Origin: a virus
DNA: 58,613 nt
Direction: 5' to 3' (one strand)
Virus record (IMG/VR): IMGVR_UViG_3300030102_005973
Location: 1-58,613 of that record
Part shown: one piece after another, positions 17,019 to 26,789 of the stretch
How positions within the stretch are numbered: the first letter of the stretch is position 1
How the letters are laid out: every line of letters begins with the position of its first letter
The notes under the pieces: generated by a model
What the model was told of the DNA's origin: nothing
What the model saw: only the letters and a program-made list of their open reading frames with translations
The model's database searches: none
Position numbers and translations under genes: made by a program

Positions 17019-18134
17019 TTAATTTCCTTGAAAGTTTATAATACTATTTGGCATGTCTAAACCAGAGTCTGGCTCTTCAAAATTGGTACATTCATAACAG
17101 CTTTGCATTCTTCTAGAATCATTTAGACTTATTTGAGGCAAATTATTAGTACCTAATATTTCAGCTCCTATGCGGTAACACTTTCCGGTGCTTTCAGCAT
17201 AAACAATATCACCCGTTACATATCCGAAAGGACTAGCTTCTAAAGTTTGTTTAGTTTCTAATGATATTTGAAAGGATGTAGTGGTTTCATTGCATCTTAC
17301 TAATACAAAATAGCTTTGATTGTCAGGACAATTTCTTGCACATCCACTAAAGTTTGGATCGTCTTGTGATCTGCCATCCTCATCCACACATACTAACCCT
17401 GTTATTGTTGGGTGTTGTGTTGTGTCGGTAGTTTCCCCTATGACTAAATATGTGTCAGTTGAGCCAGTCTGTTGTAATCTAACAAAATTATTATATTCTA
17501 CAGTTGTTGTAAATATAGACTTAACATTTGTAGAACATTTAGAAACAATATAATTAAATGTGGGTAATCCTGTTGCAACTGGTGGACATTGTGTTTCTCC
17601 TGGCAATTCAGTGGGTGTAATAATTAAATTATTGTTAACAGACACCAGAGGAGGATAGCTTGCGTCTTGTGTGTATGTATAATAACAATTAGTTTGTGGC
17701 TCTAAATACCTTTGGTTATTTGTAGGCTCACTCAATGCGAATATATATCTCACCTCAGTTGTATTACAAGGAGCACACGGTACTAATCTATAATAGAAGC
17801 CAGCTACAGGCTCAGATGCTGGAGGTGGCGGAGGGGTTACTGGAGTACCCGCTGGTGTTGTAACTACAGGACTTGGTGGAGCTGGTGGGTTAGGTGCAAC
17901 AGTTGTAACTACCGGTTGAGATGGTGGGGGTGGAGCAGGTGTTGTAACTACAGGAGCTGGACTAGAGCAATCACAAGTTTCGGCTACTTGAAGCTTACCG
18001 TTAAGTTGCTCTCTAACTATAGTATCGTCAGAATAGAAACCATCGGGTGCAAGCACCTGTAAGGTTTCGTCTGCATACACTGCCTGAGCATTACCAAAAG
18101 TTGCTGTATCAAAAAAATATGTCCCAACTGCCAT
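17019..18134 (-). CDS. Virion-associated protein with proline-rich linker
   Basis: A 371-residue protein. A short N-terminal domain (about 1-58) ends at a CDCSSP motif. A proline/threonine/valine linker with repeated VVTT and APPPP units (about 60-112) follows, then a cysteine-containing beta-rich domain with repeated units of the type RLVPCAPCNTTEVRYI, IVSKCSTN and VLVRCNETT. The three units look like tandem copies of one small domain with conserved cysteines. The shape suggests a stalk with repeated binding modules on the tail. No family was recognised. Confidence 0.55.
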   Translation of the reverse strand: MAVGTYFFDTATFGNAQAVYADETLQVLAPDGFYSDDTIVREQLNGKLQVAETCDCSSPAPVVTTPAPPPPSQPVVTTVAPNPPAPPSPVVTTPAGTPVTPPPPPASEPVAGFYYRLVPCAPCNTTEVRYIFALSEPTNNQRYLEPQTNCYYTYTQDASYPPLVSVNNNLIITPTELPGETQCPPVATGLPTFNYIVSKCSTNVKSIFTTTVEYNNFVRLQQTGSTDTYLVIGETTDTTQHPTITGLVCVDEDGRSQDDPNFSGCARNCPDNQSYFVLVRCNETTTSFQISLETKQTLEASPFGYVTGDIVYAESTGKCYRIGAEILGTNNLPQISLNDSRRMQSCYECTNFEEPDSGLDMPNSIINFQGN

Positions 18135-18139
18135 AAGCT

Positions 18140-18385
18140 TTATTTTTGTTTGCTTTTATTTCTAGCTTCTAGATAACCTCTCTCGTACTCTAATTTTTTT
18201 TCTATATCAAGTAACCTACTTTGTATACGGTCAATTATTATTATTTTTTCATCTAGTCTATCGTGTACTAAGTTTATTTCGTCTTTTAGAGCAGTAAATT
18301 CTGAAAATATCCCACCCGCAGCAAATACTGTTGCTACAAAAGTAACAACAATTGACAAATTATTTTTTATAAACGATTCTGCCAT
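18140..18385 (-). CDS. Small membrane protein with coiled coil
   Basis: An 81-residue protein: an N-terminal hydrophobic span (LSIVVTFVATVFAAGGIF, about residues 10-27), followed by a charged helix to the C-terminus with heptad-like spacing (DEINLVHDRLDEK ... IQSRLLDIEKKL). One span plus a coiled coil is seen in spanin-like and tail-associated membrane proteins. Here it lies between tail genes, not with the lysis cassette at 35-36 kb. The function is unknown. Confidence 0.55.
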   Translation of the reverse strand: MAESFIKNNLSIVVTFVATVFAAGGIFSEFTALKDEINLVHDRLDEKIIIIDRIQSRLLDIEKKLEYERGYLEARNKSKQK

Positions 18386-18396
18386 AACTATTTATT

Positions 18397-21300
18397 TTAT
18401 ACTGGACACGATACAGTACAACTCCAAGATGTTCCAGGTAAAGGCGCAAAGACCTTTAATGTAGCTGTCGTCGTTGATGTCGTTTTATTAAAGGTTGCGG
18501 TTCCCTGTCCAATACCTTGTATTGTTTCTGGGGGCAATCCTCTATCTGCTAAAGCTGTATTTAGTTGACCTTGCTTATTTGCTGAACCTCGATAACCTGT
18601 ATTAATCACTTCAGATCCGTCAAATTCAATGATAAACTTGTCAGGCACACTTATGGCATTAAATGTTAATGTTACTACACCCGTAGTTGCCCCTAACTCA
18701 ATAACTTGCACGTCTGGGAAAGCGGAACCACCGCTGTAAGACGTTCCTGTATCACATGGTACCACTGGTCCCACCGGCACTACTCCACAACAAGCATTTC
18801 TAGCTGAAGTTGTATCGTAATTTAACAAAGCTAATGTTGGTTTACGGTAATCCCATATTAAGTATAAATTATTTCCTACAATATTAGGCATTATAAATTG
18901 AGCGTAATTTTTATCTCCTTCAGTAATAATAGGTGTTGCTTCGCTAGAAAGAGCCATTATTGATGAAATATCCGTAGGGTTGTTTCCGTAATCGTCTGCT
19001 GTTCTTAAATATCTAAACTTATTTTTAGTTGCGTCAAATACATAATTATCATTGACTAGTTTATTGCTAATTATATTGATATTAGCGCCTTCACTTGGTA
19101 TTATACCTGCTCCTATTGGTCCAGATACTTGTAAGAATTGTGAAACAATAGGATCATTAGTTGTATCTGATGAGAATGTAATTTGATTAGAATGTAAAGG
19201 CGATGAGAACGTTGAGTCCGTCCAGGAATATTGATTATGTATAAACTGTCCAGCCTCATTATTACTTGTAAGCGCTATGTTATAAATTGTCAAAATATTT
19301 TGTATTGGACAAGAGGTTGTAATTTGTATAGTGTCAGGTGTTATTGAAGTTGTAGTTACTATAATAGTAACTTCTGTTACATCAACATTATTCTTAGCTA
19401 TGTCAATAAAACCACTAACGAATACTACACCAGTGGTATATCTTACATTATTATATATTACCTCAATCACATAACCTACTCCTGAACTTGTACGCTCGGT
19501 AACTAGCTCTAAGCCCTGTTCTGTAACAACCTCTTGAAGGCCAGTTCCAGCGCCGGGGGTATTGGCTTCTGTTATTATATCGCTTTCTTCTGCATTTGGT
19601 ATGACATAGTCTATTCGTACTGTACCCACCTCTTGTGTTACGTTAACACAATAGATAGTCTCTTCTCCAGGGCGTACTAAAACATTTTCTGTAACACCAC
19701 ACAATAAACAGTTTTGAAAACCTGGGATTGTTTCTCCATTTGATGCCAATACATACTCATTCATGTATGGATCGTAAGCTCCAAGTTTTTGATTACCAAT
19801 GGTATCAATAAAAAAATCTCTAAACCATGAGCGCATACCTGCTTCAGATATAACTGATAATATTTCAGGACCAGTTTCTCCTCCCCTAAGTCTTAATACT
19901 GCCCCTCTTTTGGCATCAGTAAAAAACTTATCAGCACCATATACAGCAAAACTTTCAGGATTATTGCTAATACCAAACTCTTCATCTCTTGCAATTTGTT
20001 GGCCTAAAACTGTAGGAACTGAGGTCAAAGCCCCACCACCACCAGCGTCTGTTAACAAATCTTTTCCTTGTAATACATATGATATTTTGTCTTCCTGAAG
20101 AGTAAGGATGTCAGTTCTCCTAGCGTGAAGCCTCTCAATTGGCCCATAGAGGTCTTCTAAGGGCTTAAAATTAGCCAACCCAAGGTTGAACTCATTTAAT
20201 TTATTTACGTTCGACTCATCGTTAAATACGCCGCTATAAGTTAAATCAGCAAACCGATGAGCCCTTTTGTAAATTTGAGATGATGTTGTACTAACTCTAT
20301 TTCCAAAATTTATTGTTTTACCCGTGATTGAATCTCTTATCTTAAAGCTTTCAACGCCATTTCCAAATGATATACAATTTGAAAAACCAGTGTTGATTAT
20401 TGCATCCTGCGGAGTAATTGGTTGTAAAGAGTTTTGAAAATTAATTACTTGACTCTGAACATCTCCTGAGTGTTGCCCCAATGCATCAATAGAAAAAGAT
20501 AAATCATTTTCATACCATACATCTGGTAATGCATCTAAAGGTGTAGATTCAAAAACAATATTCGTTTCTGCTCTTATTACTTCTATTTGTAGTGTAACAA
20601 AAGACTTTCTGTTTTTTGCATTACCCGCACTTAAAGTTCCTGTAGCCATTAGAAACTCTTCACCGGTAGCAGTGTTTTTTGCAAATCTCCAAAAATTAGT
20701 AAATTGACCTGTGCTGATTTGTGAATTTGGAAATGTGCCATTGCTGCTACTAACAGTTAGTGGATCTGAAGACGATGTAAAAAGCGAATTATCATAGCTG
20801 TTTGTAGTATCAGTAGCATTACAAGCACCCCTTGGAAAACCATTACAAGAAAACCCATCTCCGTTTAGTCTATCAATAACGTTTTCACCTTCAAAAAATG
20901 CTTGAAAATCTGCATAATCGTTAGATGCAACTATTTCCGCTTGGTAATCATACAGATGTTGCTCTGTTCTTGCGCTAGTTCCGTTTCTTCTGTGTGTATA
21001 ATTAAAAAATACTCTAGTGCCTGCGGGTAAAGTATACTTTACATTAGCACTTGGACCACTACCACCCGGATCCGGTACTGTAACTGGAAAACTAACGCAG
21101 GGATAAGTTCCACTTGGTCTAGCTATTACAGTCCTCATTGGATAGGTTACAAAATTACCCCCTGCATCTTGATCGTTATTAACAATAAAATTGTTTGGGT
21201 TGAGCTTCATGTAAGTACCGGCTGGTATAGGCAGATTTTTAGTAGGATCAAGAGGATTAGGCAAGGTTAAAAAGTCGGCTTCTTTACTGCCTTTTTCTAA

Positions 21301-22893
21301 TACCGTAGTAAATGTGCAGTTTTGAGTTGGACCATTTGCATCTGATTTAACTATCAATCTATCTCCCTCTTCTATTTTGTTAGCATTCTCTCCCTCTAAC
21401 AAAAAGAAGACAAAATTACTATCATCATCCTCAAAATATATATTGGTATAAATAGTATTGTAAGTTGTTTTGTCAGGCTTAATAACAAACTTAAATCGTG
21501 TTGCCCAGAATGGAGCAATTTGTGGCGGGGTAGTACCTCCGCCTGGTATTGTAACTTGTATAGAATTTTTAAACTCTGATAAACCACATTTTACATGTAC
21601 AGTATTATTAGGACTTACAAGCGCAGTTGAAGACCTATTAAACTCATCCATGTAAACGATACCTATTTCATATCCTCGGTTACTATGTAAAGAAAAATTA
21701 TTTGAAACTTTTGTAAACTGTATGTCAGCAAAATTTATTGTGTAATATTCATAGAATGTTTGTGTAGGTGTATTTATATCATCTACAAACTGCATTGATG
21801 GAAACTGAAACCCAATAAGATTACTGTTAGGCGCAGAGGTAACTAGTATAGGTTGATCTATTGCACTAATACCACTGGCTTTCTTGAAATAAGAATCTAA
21901 TTGATTTGGTATTGCACAATTAAATATGTCAGTAAAAGTGGCACCGTCGCATGATGTAGATACAGGCTGTATATTAGAAGATGATCCTATTTTAGCTACA
22001 AAATCTGCACTTTGTGATAATTCATACACAGATGAATATGCCTTGGTTAATACATAAGTAAATCCTAACTGAGTATTTACTGTAGTTTCCGTAGGGAAGG
22101 GTGTCTGACCCTGAAAAGCGTAATGCTCTATTTGCACATCTATATTAATTGATGCACCTGCCACAAGCTCCGTTGGATCAAGCTCTATTGAAATAATAGC
22201 ATCGGGAATCGATATAAATCCACCTAAATCATAACCACCAAATGTCTTTGTTTCGGATATTGTCGTTAAACCTATGTCTTGAGACAAAAGAGATGTAGAA
22301 AAATTAAACTGGATTGGATTATTAAATCGATCCACTAGGTTATAACCCTCAATGTAATTACCATATACAAGTCGGTTACCCATTAAAGTTTGAGCTTTGG
22401 CTAACAGTGGTACATTATCATATAATCTTAATATTTCGTTTTCGGGTAATACAGTGAATATTTTTTGATTTTCAAACGTGTAAACTGATGTATCATTATC
22501 AGCAAGTCCTAAATCAAGTTTGTTCAAAGTCTCAATAACTTTAATTGTACCATCATCAAACTCTTTAAAAAGTAATTGTATAGATTTTACTAATGGACCG
22601 CCGGTATTAAAACTGATGTTTACTGCATTTGAAGAGTTTAACATTCCGTTATTCAGATAGCTATCAACACTAAACTTAAATGCTTTTGCTGTAAATGCTG
22701 GTGCACTAAACTGTGATGTTGCTGAAAACTCACCATCCGCATATTGGTATCTGTAGGCAAAACACACAAACCGATCCTCCAAAAAGTTATTGTCAGAACT
22801 ATTTTTAAATGGAACTATAGTAGGCGCTGCTACTGGTGGCTTTTTTATTACCAGTAAAGATTCAGCAGAAAATTGATCTATGTAAGCAGCCAT
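18397..22893 (-). CDS. Large tail/stabilisation-type structural protein (1,498 residues)
   Basis: The start region IDQFSAESLLVIKKPP, then NNFLEDRFVCFAYRYQYADG and PENEILRLYDNVPLLAKAQTLMGNRLVYGNY, are blocks I recognise from very large structural proteins of uncultured marine phages. There they normally follow, in the same polypeptide, the N-terminal region here encoded separately at 22897-23931. The rest is beta-rich with many Thr/Ser and a cysteine-containing C-terminus. It is probably part of the tail hub or neck stabilisation complex. The ATG at 22893 lies 6 nt after an in-frame TAG. The split could be gene fission or a readthrough site (see findings). Confidence 0.75.
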   Translation of the reverse strand: MAAYIDQFSAESLLVIKKPPVAAPTIVPFKNSSDNNFLEDRFVCFAYRYQYADGEFSATSQFSAPAFTAKAFKFSVDSYLNNGMLNSSNAVNISFNTGGPLVKSIQLLFKEFDDGTIKVIETLNKLDLGLADNDTSVYTFENQKIFTVLPENEILRLYDNVPLLAKAQTLMGNRLVYGNYIEGYNLVDRFNNPIQFNFSTSLLSQDIGLTTISETKTFGGYDLGGFISIPDAIISIELDPTELVAGASINIDVQIEHYAFQGQTPFPTETTVNTQLGFTYVLTKAYSSVYELSQSADFVAKIGSSSNIQPVSTSCDGATFTDIFNCAIPNQLDSYFKKASGISAIDQPILVTSAPNSNLIGFQFPSMQFVDDINTPTQTFYEYYTINFADIQFTKVSNNFSLHSNRGYEIGIVYMDEFNRSSTALVSPNNTVHVKCGLSEFKNSIQVTIPGGGTTPPQIAPFWATRFKFVIKPDKTTYNTIYTNIYFEDDDSNFVFFLLEGENANKIEEGDRLIVKSDANGPTQNCTFTTVLEKGSKEADFLTLPNPLDPTKNLPIPAGTYMKLNPNNFIVNNDQDAGGNFVTYPMRTVIARPSGTYPCVSFPVTVPDPGGSGPSANVKYTLPAGTRVFFNYTHRRNGTSARTEQHLYDYQAEIVASNDYADFQAFFEGENVIDRLNGDGFSCNGFPRGACNATDTTNSYDNSLFTSSSDPLTVSSSNGTFPNSQISTGQFTNFWRFAKNTATGEEFLMATGTLSAGNAKNRKSFVTLQIEVIRAETNIVFESTPLDALPDVWYENDLSFSIDALGQHSGDVQSQVINFQNSLQPITPQDAIINTGFSNCISFGNGVESFKIRDSITGKTINFGNRVSTTSSQIYKRAHRFADLTYSGVFNDESNVNKLNEFNLGLANFKPLEDLYGPIERLHARRTDILTLQEDKISYVLQGKDLLTDAGGGGALTSVPTVLGQQIARDEEFGISNNPESFAVYGADKFFTDAKRGAVLRLRGGETGPEILSVISEAGMRSWFRDFFIDTIGNQKLGAYDPYMNEYVLASNGETIPGFQNCLLCGVTENVLVRPGEETIYCVNVTQEVGTVRIDYVIPNAEESDIITEANTPGAGTGLQEVVTEQGLELVTERTSSGVGYVIEVIYNNVRYTTGVVFVSGFIDIAKNNVDVTEVTIIVTTTSITPDTIQITTSCPIQNILTIYNIALTSNNEAGQFIHNQYSWTDSTFSSPLHSNQITFSSDTTNDPIVSQFLQVSGPIGAGIIPSEGANINIISNKLVNDNYVFDATKNKFRYLRTADDYGNNPTDISSIMALSSEATPIITEGDKNYAQFIMPNIVGNNLYLIWDYRKPTLALLNYDTTSARNACCGVVPVGPVVPCDTGTSYSGGSAFPDVQVIELGATTGVVTLTFNAISVPDKFIIEFDGSEVINTGYRGSANKQGQLNTALADRGLPPETIQGIGQGTATFNKTTSTTTATLKVFAPLPGTSWSCTVSCPV

Positions 22894-22896
22894 AAT

Positions 22897-23931
22897 CTAT
22901 GTAAGTGTATATGTTACGTTTTCTGTTAAAGTTATTCCGTTTAGTGTTACCGTACCAGTCGATTCAGGTTGCTGAGTATCTCCATTGCCATCCGTGTATG
23001 CGGTTGATACAGAGTAGTTTGCTGTATATGTTCCAGAATTACCATCATCACCACTAATAGACCCTGATATTGATGAGGTCCCTGGGTTGGATAATGTATT
23101 TGAGTTAATTAAGCCAATGGTGGTAACTCCAGAATTAACATCTGTAGAAAACTGTGTTAAAGCCAAACCATTAGCTGTATTTGCACCTTGAATACCATAT
23201 CCTTTAGTAACAGTTGTAGAGGCTGTGTAGCAATCAACACCGGGTAAGGGAATTTGTGTGGTCGTTGGTGTAATCCCAATCCCAAAAGCTGGTAAACTTG
23301 TAGGGCATCCAGATAAAGTCCCCTGGTGAAAACCAACAATTTCATCGGGACCAACTAATATTTTTTGAGCTTTGAACTTAAATAATGCGGTGGAGCTTGT
23401 CGGAGGAACACCATTCAACAAAGGCTCGGGGTAACTATTATTTACATTTATAAACCTCGGGGGGTTAAAATTATCAGTAAAATATAAAAAATCTCCTACC
23501 CTATTTATTGCAGTTATTAAATTAGTTGGGCTAAAATTCAAAGTAGTAAGTACACCCCCACCATCATCAGTGCTGACAACATGATAATTAACATTAGTGG
23601 TAGTAGTATTGAAAGAACAAATCATATCACATTTACCAGTATCTGATAATGTAAATGCAGGGTCGTGTACAAACCAATATATAGTTTCGTTTGGGCTATC
23701 TTCATAAGCTCCTATACATCGTGCCTTTAAACTTAATGGTTGTATGTCAAGAAAAAACAATTGCGTAAGCCTTGTATTCCCTTTTGAATTTTCTACAGAT
23801 CCTATTTCAGACGCCTCAGTTGAACCTAATCTAACATTAAGTGCGTCTTCATATTCGCCATTTGGTATAAGCCTTTCATCAAGGCTTTTATTCATACGGC
23901 CTGCAATAAAATTCCGTTGTGTTCTAGCCAT
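22897..23931 (-). CDS. Tail/stabilisation-type structural protein, N-terminal part
   Basis: 344 residues. The N-terminus contains NFIAGRMNKSLDERLIPNGE, GSVENSKGN, ETIYWFVHDP and DFLYFTDNFNPPRFINV. These are the hallmark blocks of a family of large virion proteins in marine Bacteroidetes phages and crAss-like relatives. After about residue 180 an atypical low-complexity region follows and then an Ig-like beta segment (about 290-344). The frame ends in TAG and resumes in frame at the next gene. In the relatives I remember, the blocks of both genes are on one chain. Confidence 0.75.
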   Translation of the reverse strand: MARTQRNFIAGRMNKSLDERLIPNGEYEDALNVRLGSTEASEIGSVENSKGNTRLTQLFFLDIQPLSLKARCIGAYEDSPNETIYWFVHDPAFTLSDTGKCDMICSFNTTTTNVNYHVVSTDDGGGVLTTLNFSPTNLITAINRVGDFLYFTDNFNPPRFINVNNSYPEPLLNGVPPTSSTALFKFKAQKILVGPDEIVGFHQGTLSGCPTSLPAFGIGITPTTTQIPLPGVDCYTASTTVTKGYGIQGANTANGLALTQFSTDVNSGVTTIGLINSNTLSNPGTSSISGSISGDDGNSGTYTANYSVSTAYTDGNGDTQQPESTGTVTLNGITLTENVTYTLT

Positions 23932-23932
23932 T

Positions 23933-24850
23933 TTATTTCAACCACTTATTTTCTCCCCTTAGATTCATTAATAATCTGCCAGGATGAATATTACTCAAGC
24001 GTATTTTAGCGTTACGAAGTAGTGCAGTTTTATCTTTTCTAGCTCTATTAACTATGTATTCTTGAACTCCAAACTTGCTATTTAAAATTGCATACTTTAT
24101 ATAAGCATATATATACTCTTCAAACAATTTGTTTACGGTAATTAAAGAATCGTCGCCCCCTTCCATTCCGTCCGAGATATACTCTAAAATACATTGCTCA
24201 TTAGCCATGGTTGAATTAAAGTTTATAACTCCAGCTTTTTTGTCAATTGTAAAAGTTGGATTCATATTAGCAGTCTCAGTATTTAAACCATAACGAGCAC
24301 CTATATTCGTGTCATAAAAATCTTCATTAAAAGGCAGATTGTTGTTTTGTTGGTCTAAATTAGCTTGATTGAGATATATTGTATTTAAAGAACCATCTGT
24401 ACGTGCGGTATCAAGACTTGAAGTTTGTGTTTCAACATTGTCATCAGAGTCGTATGTAAACGAAGCAGTAGCTGTTTGGACGTAAGATAAAGCTGATTGT
24501 ACTTGAATATTTTCAACAAGTGGTCTTATAGTATTGTCTTTAAATAAAGATATTCTAATCCAGTTTACATAATCTGAAGGCAGAACAAATCTTAAATCTG
24601 AATATACAGTCAACTGTAAAGATTTAATTTCTTTAAAAGCGTCGTAGTTTAATTCTTGAATACCACGTTTAGCATGAAACAATATTTTAAATCTATTTAC
24701 GTTGTTTATCATCGAATGATTTCCCGAGTACATCAATAGAAAATTATTGACTATATCAGATAATGTTACAAATTGATAGGACCCCCAGTTTAAATTGGTT
24801 GGATTGGCACCATCATTTGTATAATATTTTTTTTGATCTATATATGACAT
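23933..24850 (-). CDS. Neck/ring-type structural protein
   Basis: A 305-residue protein. It has an N-terminal TLSDIVNNFLLMYSG segment and RFKILFHAKRGIQELNYDAF (about residues 54-73), then LRFVLPSDYVNWIRI and a C-terminal helical region with EYIVNRARKDKTALLRNAKI. Proteins with this order follow the capsid genes in Bacteroidetes podoviruses, and by analogy with crAss-like virions they form portal-proximal rings or the gp11-like tail tube. The exact ring position is inference. It is 1 bp from the next gene and 2 bp from the upstream one. Confidence 0.65.
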   Translation of the reverse strand: MSYIDQKKYYTNDGANPTNLNWGSYQFVTLSDIVNNFLLMYSGNHSMINNVNRFKILFHAKRGIQELNYDAFKEIKSLQLTVYSDLRFVLPSDYVNWIRISLFKDNTIRPLVENIQVQSALSYVQTATASFTYDSDDNVETQTSSLDTARTDGSLNTIYLNQANLDQQNNNLPFNEDFYDTNIGARYGLNTETANMNPTFTIDKKAGVINFNSTMANEQCILEYISDGMEGGDDSLITVNKLFEEYIYAYIKYAILNSKFGVQEYIVNRARKDKTALLRNAKIRLSNIHPGRLLMNLRGENKWLK

Positions 24851-24852
24851 AA

Positions 24853-25581
24853 CTATTGTTCTTGATTTTGCATTTGTTCTTCAACTTGACCAAACTTAAA
24901 TACATCTGCTTCCCTAATTGATATACCAGCGTATTGTAAAATTTTAGATACTAAATCATTTCCATCATCCAAGGGTAGTTCAAAATCCTGAAAGTCAGGC
25001 TGACTCTGATCAAATACAGGCTCACCATTTGATATTGTTCTATAGGTCCACTTTGGATCAACTGGATATCTTATGTACTGGGAGGTTATGTCAGTTGCGC
25101 CATTAAATGAACTAGGATAAATAGTAATTGAACCAGCTTCTTGAGTATAGGCTGGAAAGCTTACGGTTGGTGCTGTAAGTTTAGAGTTGTTTAGCAATGT
25201 TATTTTGTTGTTTGAAACTAATTCAGCTATTCCTTTAAATACTCCACCTGAAGAGCATCTCACTTCATTTATTAAATAATAATCTGATCCTGTAGTTGCT
25301 GCTGTAGGTAAAAAATATACATTTGCTGCGTTTTGTGTAAGGGTACTTGTAACTGAAAAAGTGTCTATCACTTCTTCATAACCTTTTTTAATATCTGCAT
25401 AGCCAGTCCCAGAAAGTCTTGCGTTCTCTTCATTTATTTGTTGATTGTATTGAAAAAAATATTCATCAAACAAATCTAATTGAGCTTGTTTAGCAAATAA
25501 ATTAAAATCATTAGGAGATAAATAACCGTAATTGTTTTTGTTGATTATTGCTAAAACTGTATTTCTTACAGAATTTATCAT
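24853..25581 (-). CDS. Neck/ring-type structural protein
   Basis: 242 residues from the ATG at 25581. A frame-extending ATG at 25599 adds six residues but sits inside the A-rich leader. It starts MINSVRNTVLAIINKNNYGY and LSPNDFNLFAKQAQLDLFDE, a helical N-terminus typical of head-tail connector/ring proteins. A beta-rich middle with IRYPVDPKWTYRTI and a helical C-terminus rich in Gln/Glu follow. It is paired with the gene at 23933-24850, which suggests the two stack as rings under the portal. A terminator hairpin at 25617-25640 lies just upstream, so it may have its own promoter or be expressed by readthrough. Confidence 0.65.
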   Translation of the reverse strand: MINSVRNTVLAIINKNNYGYLSPNDFNLFAKQAQLDLFDEYFFQYNQQINEENARLSGTGYADIKKGYEEVIDTFSVTSTLTQNAANVYFLPTAATTGSDYYLINEVRCSSGGVFKGIAELVSNNKITLLNNSKLTAPTVSFPAYTQEAGSITIYPSSFNGATDITSQYIRYPVDPKWTYRTISNGEPVFDQSQPDFQDFELPLDDGNDLVSKILQYAGISIREADVFKFGQVEEQMQNQEQ

Positions 25582-25607
25582 TGCATTTCTTTTACACAAA
25601 GATAAGT

Positions 25608-25640
25608 AAAAAAAAAAGAGGTCAAATTTCTCTGACCTCT
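25608..25640 (-). terminator. Rho-independent terminator after the small structural gene
   Basis: A perfect 8-bp stem (AGAGGTCA at 25617-25624 against TGACCTCT at 25633-25640) with an 8-nt loop. On the minus strand it is followed by a run of about ten T. It would stop or reduce transcription coming from the capsid genes before the neck genes. Confidence 0.85.
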
Positions 25641-25669
25641 ACTCAAAAACGAAAAAACAATTCTCTTTT

Positions 25670-25957
25670 TTAAGAGAATACTGTTACAGCTATACTAGTA
25701 ACTGTTTGTCCTGAAGGTAACTCTACAGGTATTACTGCGTTTGTCCAACTTGTTTGAGCTGCTTTTTCTAAAGCTGCATTGATAGCAGTAACCATTGCAA
25801 AAGTGCTTCCAACAGTAACTAATGCATAATGATGTGAAAATGTAGCTCCGCTGTAGATTCTCATCGCAGTTGCGCTAGTTCTTTCCACAAAAAGACCTCC
25901 GCTTATTGGGACTAATTCATCTCCTGATCCGGTTGTAATTTGAATATATTTTGCCAT
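25670..25957 (-). CDS. Small structural protein, possible head decoration
   Basis: A 95-residue, mildly hydrophobic, beta-rich protein (AKYIQITTGSGDELVPI ... SGATFSHHYALVTV ... VTSIAVTVFS). It has its own upstream -7-like element (25987-25994) and a terminator just downstream, which fits a highly expressed virion protein. The position after the capsid gene suggests a decoration or minor head protein; no family is recognised. A small inverted repeat (ATTCTCTT/AAGAGAAT) covers its stop codon. Confidence 0.55.
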   Translation of the reverse strand: MAKYIQITTGSGDELVPISGGLFVERTSATAMRIYSGATFSHHYALVTVGSTFAMVTAINAALEKAAQTSWTNAVIPVELPSGQTVTSIAVTVFS

Positions 25958-25986
25958 GTTAAAAAATTTATGGGTTAAACAAAAAA

Positions 25987-25994
25987 CAAAGATA
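25987..25994 (-). promoter_or_regulatory. Bacteroidetes-type -7 element upstream of the small structural gene
   Basis: The minus strand reads TATCTTTG, a full TAnnTTTG match, 29 bp before the ATG at 25957. The spacer and -33 position are T-rich without a clean TTTG. The gene is flanked by a terminator downstream, consistent with a separate transcript. Confidence 0.45.
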
Positions 25995-26015
25995 CAAAAA
26001 ATAAAACCGCACTTT

Positions 26016-26768
26016 TTACATGTTCTTAGCTAGAGTAGACAAATGTTTTAATGCCTCTAAACCTTCATCTGACTGGAAATGAGATGATATTATGTAAAAC
26101 GGATCTTCTTTATATGGTATATTTAACATCTTCTTTTTATTGGAAGGTGTATTAAACCATACCTCTTTATTTTCATTTCTAAATTGTAACAGGTTTTTGT
26201 CAAAAAACAGTTGAATTTTAGAATTTAGTTTCAAAGCTGGATCTTTCAAAAGAAGTAAAAAATCCCTAGGTTGATTCTTAGCAAAGACTAAAATATCTCG
26301 GCGTAGTTCTGCTGTAGTAACAGTTGTAACGTCTCTCTGGAACAATACCCTAGCTATGTTTTCAACCTGATCAACTGATAGCTGTCTAGCTTCAATTAAC
26401 GCATCTACCTCTGCATTAAGTTCTTCAACTATATCTGTTGCCTCTTTAGCTTTGTCAACTTCCACATATACACGGCCTTTGCCTGGATGATACTCTAAAA
26501 ACTTTTGTAAAACTTGATTGGTTTTCGGAACTGTCAAAAATCCATTTTCAAAAACAATAGGCTCCAATATAGCGTTGTCATCTTGCTCATCTTGAAATGG
26601 AGAGTTTTGATTTCTTGCATATCTTAAAGCTTTGTTTGTTCCGGTTTTTTCATCAAACCAAAGCAAAGGAAATCTTTGGGTATGTCTAGACGCTAAGATT
26701 AAAGATAAAGGTGCGGTATCGCGGGTTAGTTTGTAGATTTTATCTACAAATTTCTGTGTAGTTTTCAT
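26016..26768 (-). CDS. Conserved capsid-adjacent structural protein
   Basis: 250 residues. It has a recognisable N-terminal region PLSLILASRHTQRFPLLWFD, KALRYARNQNSPFQDEQDD, then PIVFENGFLTVPKTNQVLQKF and LEYHPGKG. I recall this block from proteins encoded immediately after the major capsid gene in many marine phages. It is probably a capsid-associated or head-completion protein. The upstream leader (AAATTTAAATCTAATCAAAT directly before ATG) is a shared late-gene leader. A strong hairpin separates it from the capsid gene. Confidence 0.6.
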   Translation of the reverse strand: MKTTQKFVDKIYKLTRDTAPLSLILASRHTQRFPLLWFDEKTGTNKALRYARNQNSPFQDEQDDNAILEPIVFENGFLTVPKTNQVLQKFLEYHPGKGRVYVEVDKAKEATDIVEELNAEVDALIEARQLSVDQVENIARVLFQRDVTTVTTAELRRDILVFAKNQPRDFLLLLKDPALKLNSKIQLFFDKNLLQFRNENKEVWFNTPSNKKKMLNIPYKEDPFYIISSHFQSDEGLEALKHLSTLAKNM

Positions 26769-26789
26769 TTGATTAGATTTAAATTTTAT

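Noticed and set aside
24420-24450. CTGATGA on the minus strand with GAAAC 7 nt later
   Set aside because: Stem II would start with C rather than the conserved G and cannot close; it is within the ring-protein coding sequence.
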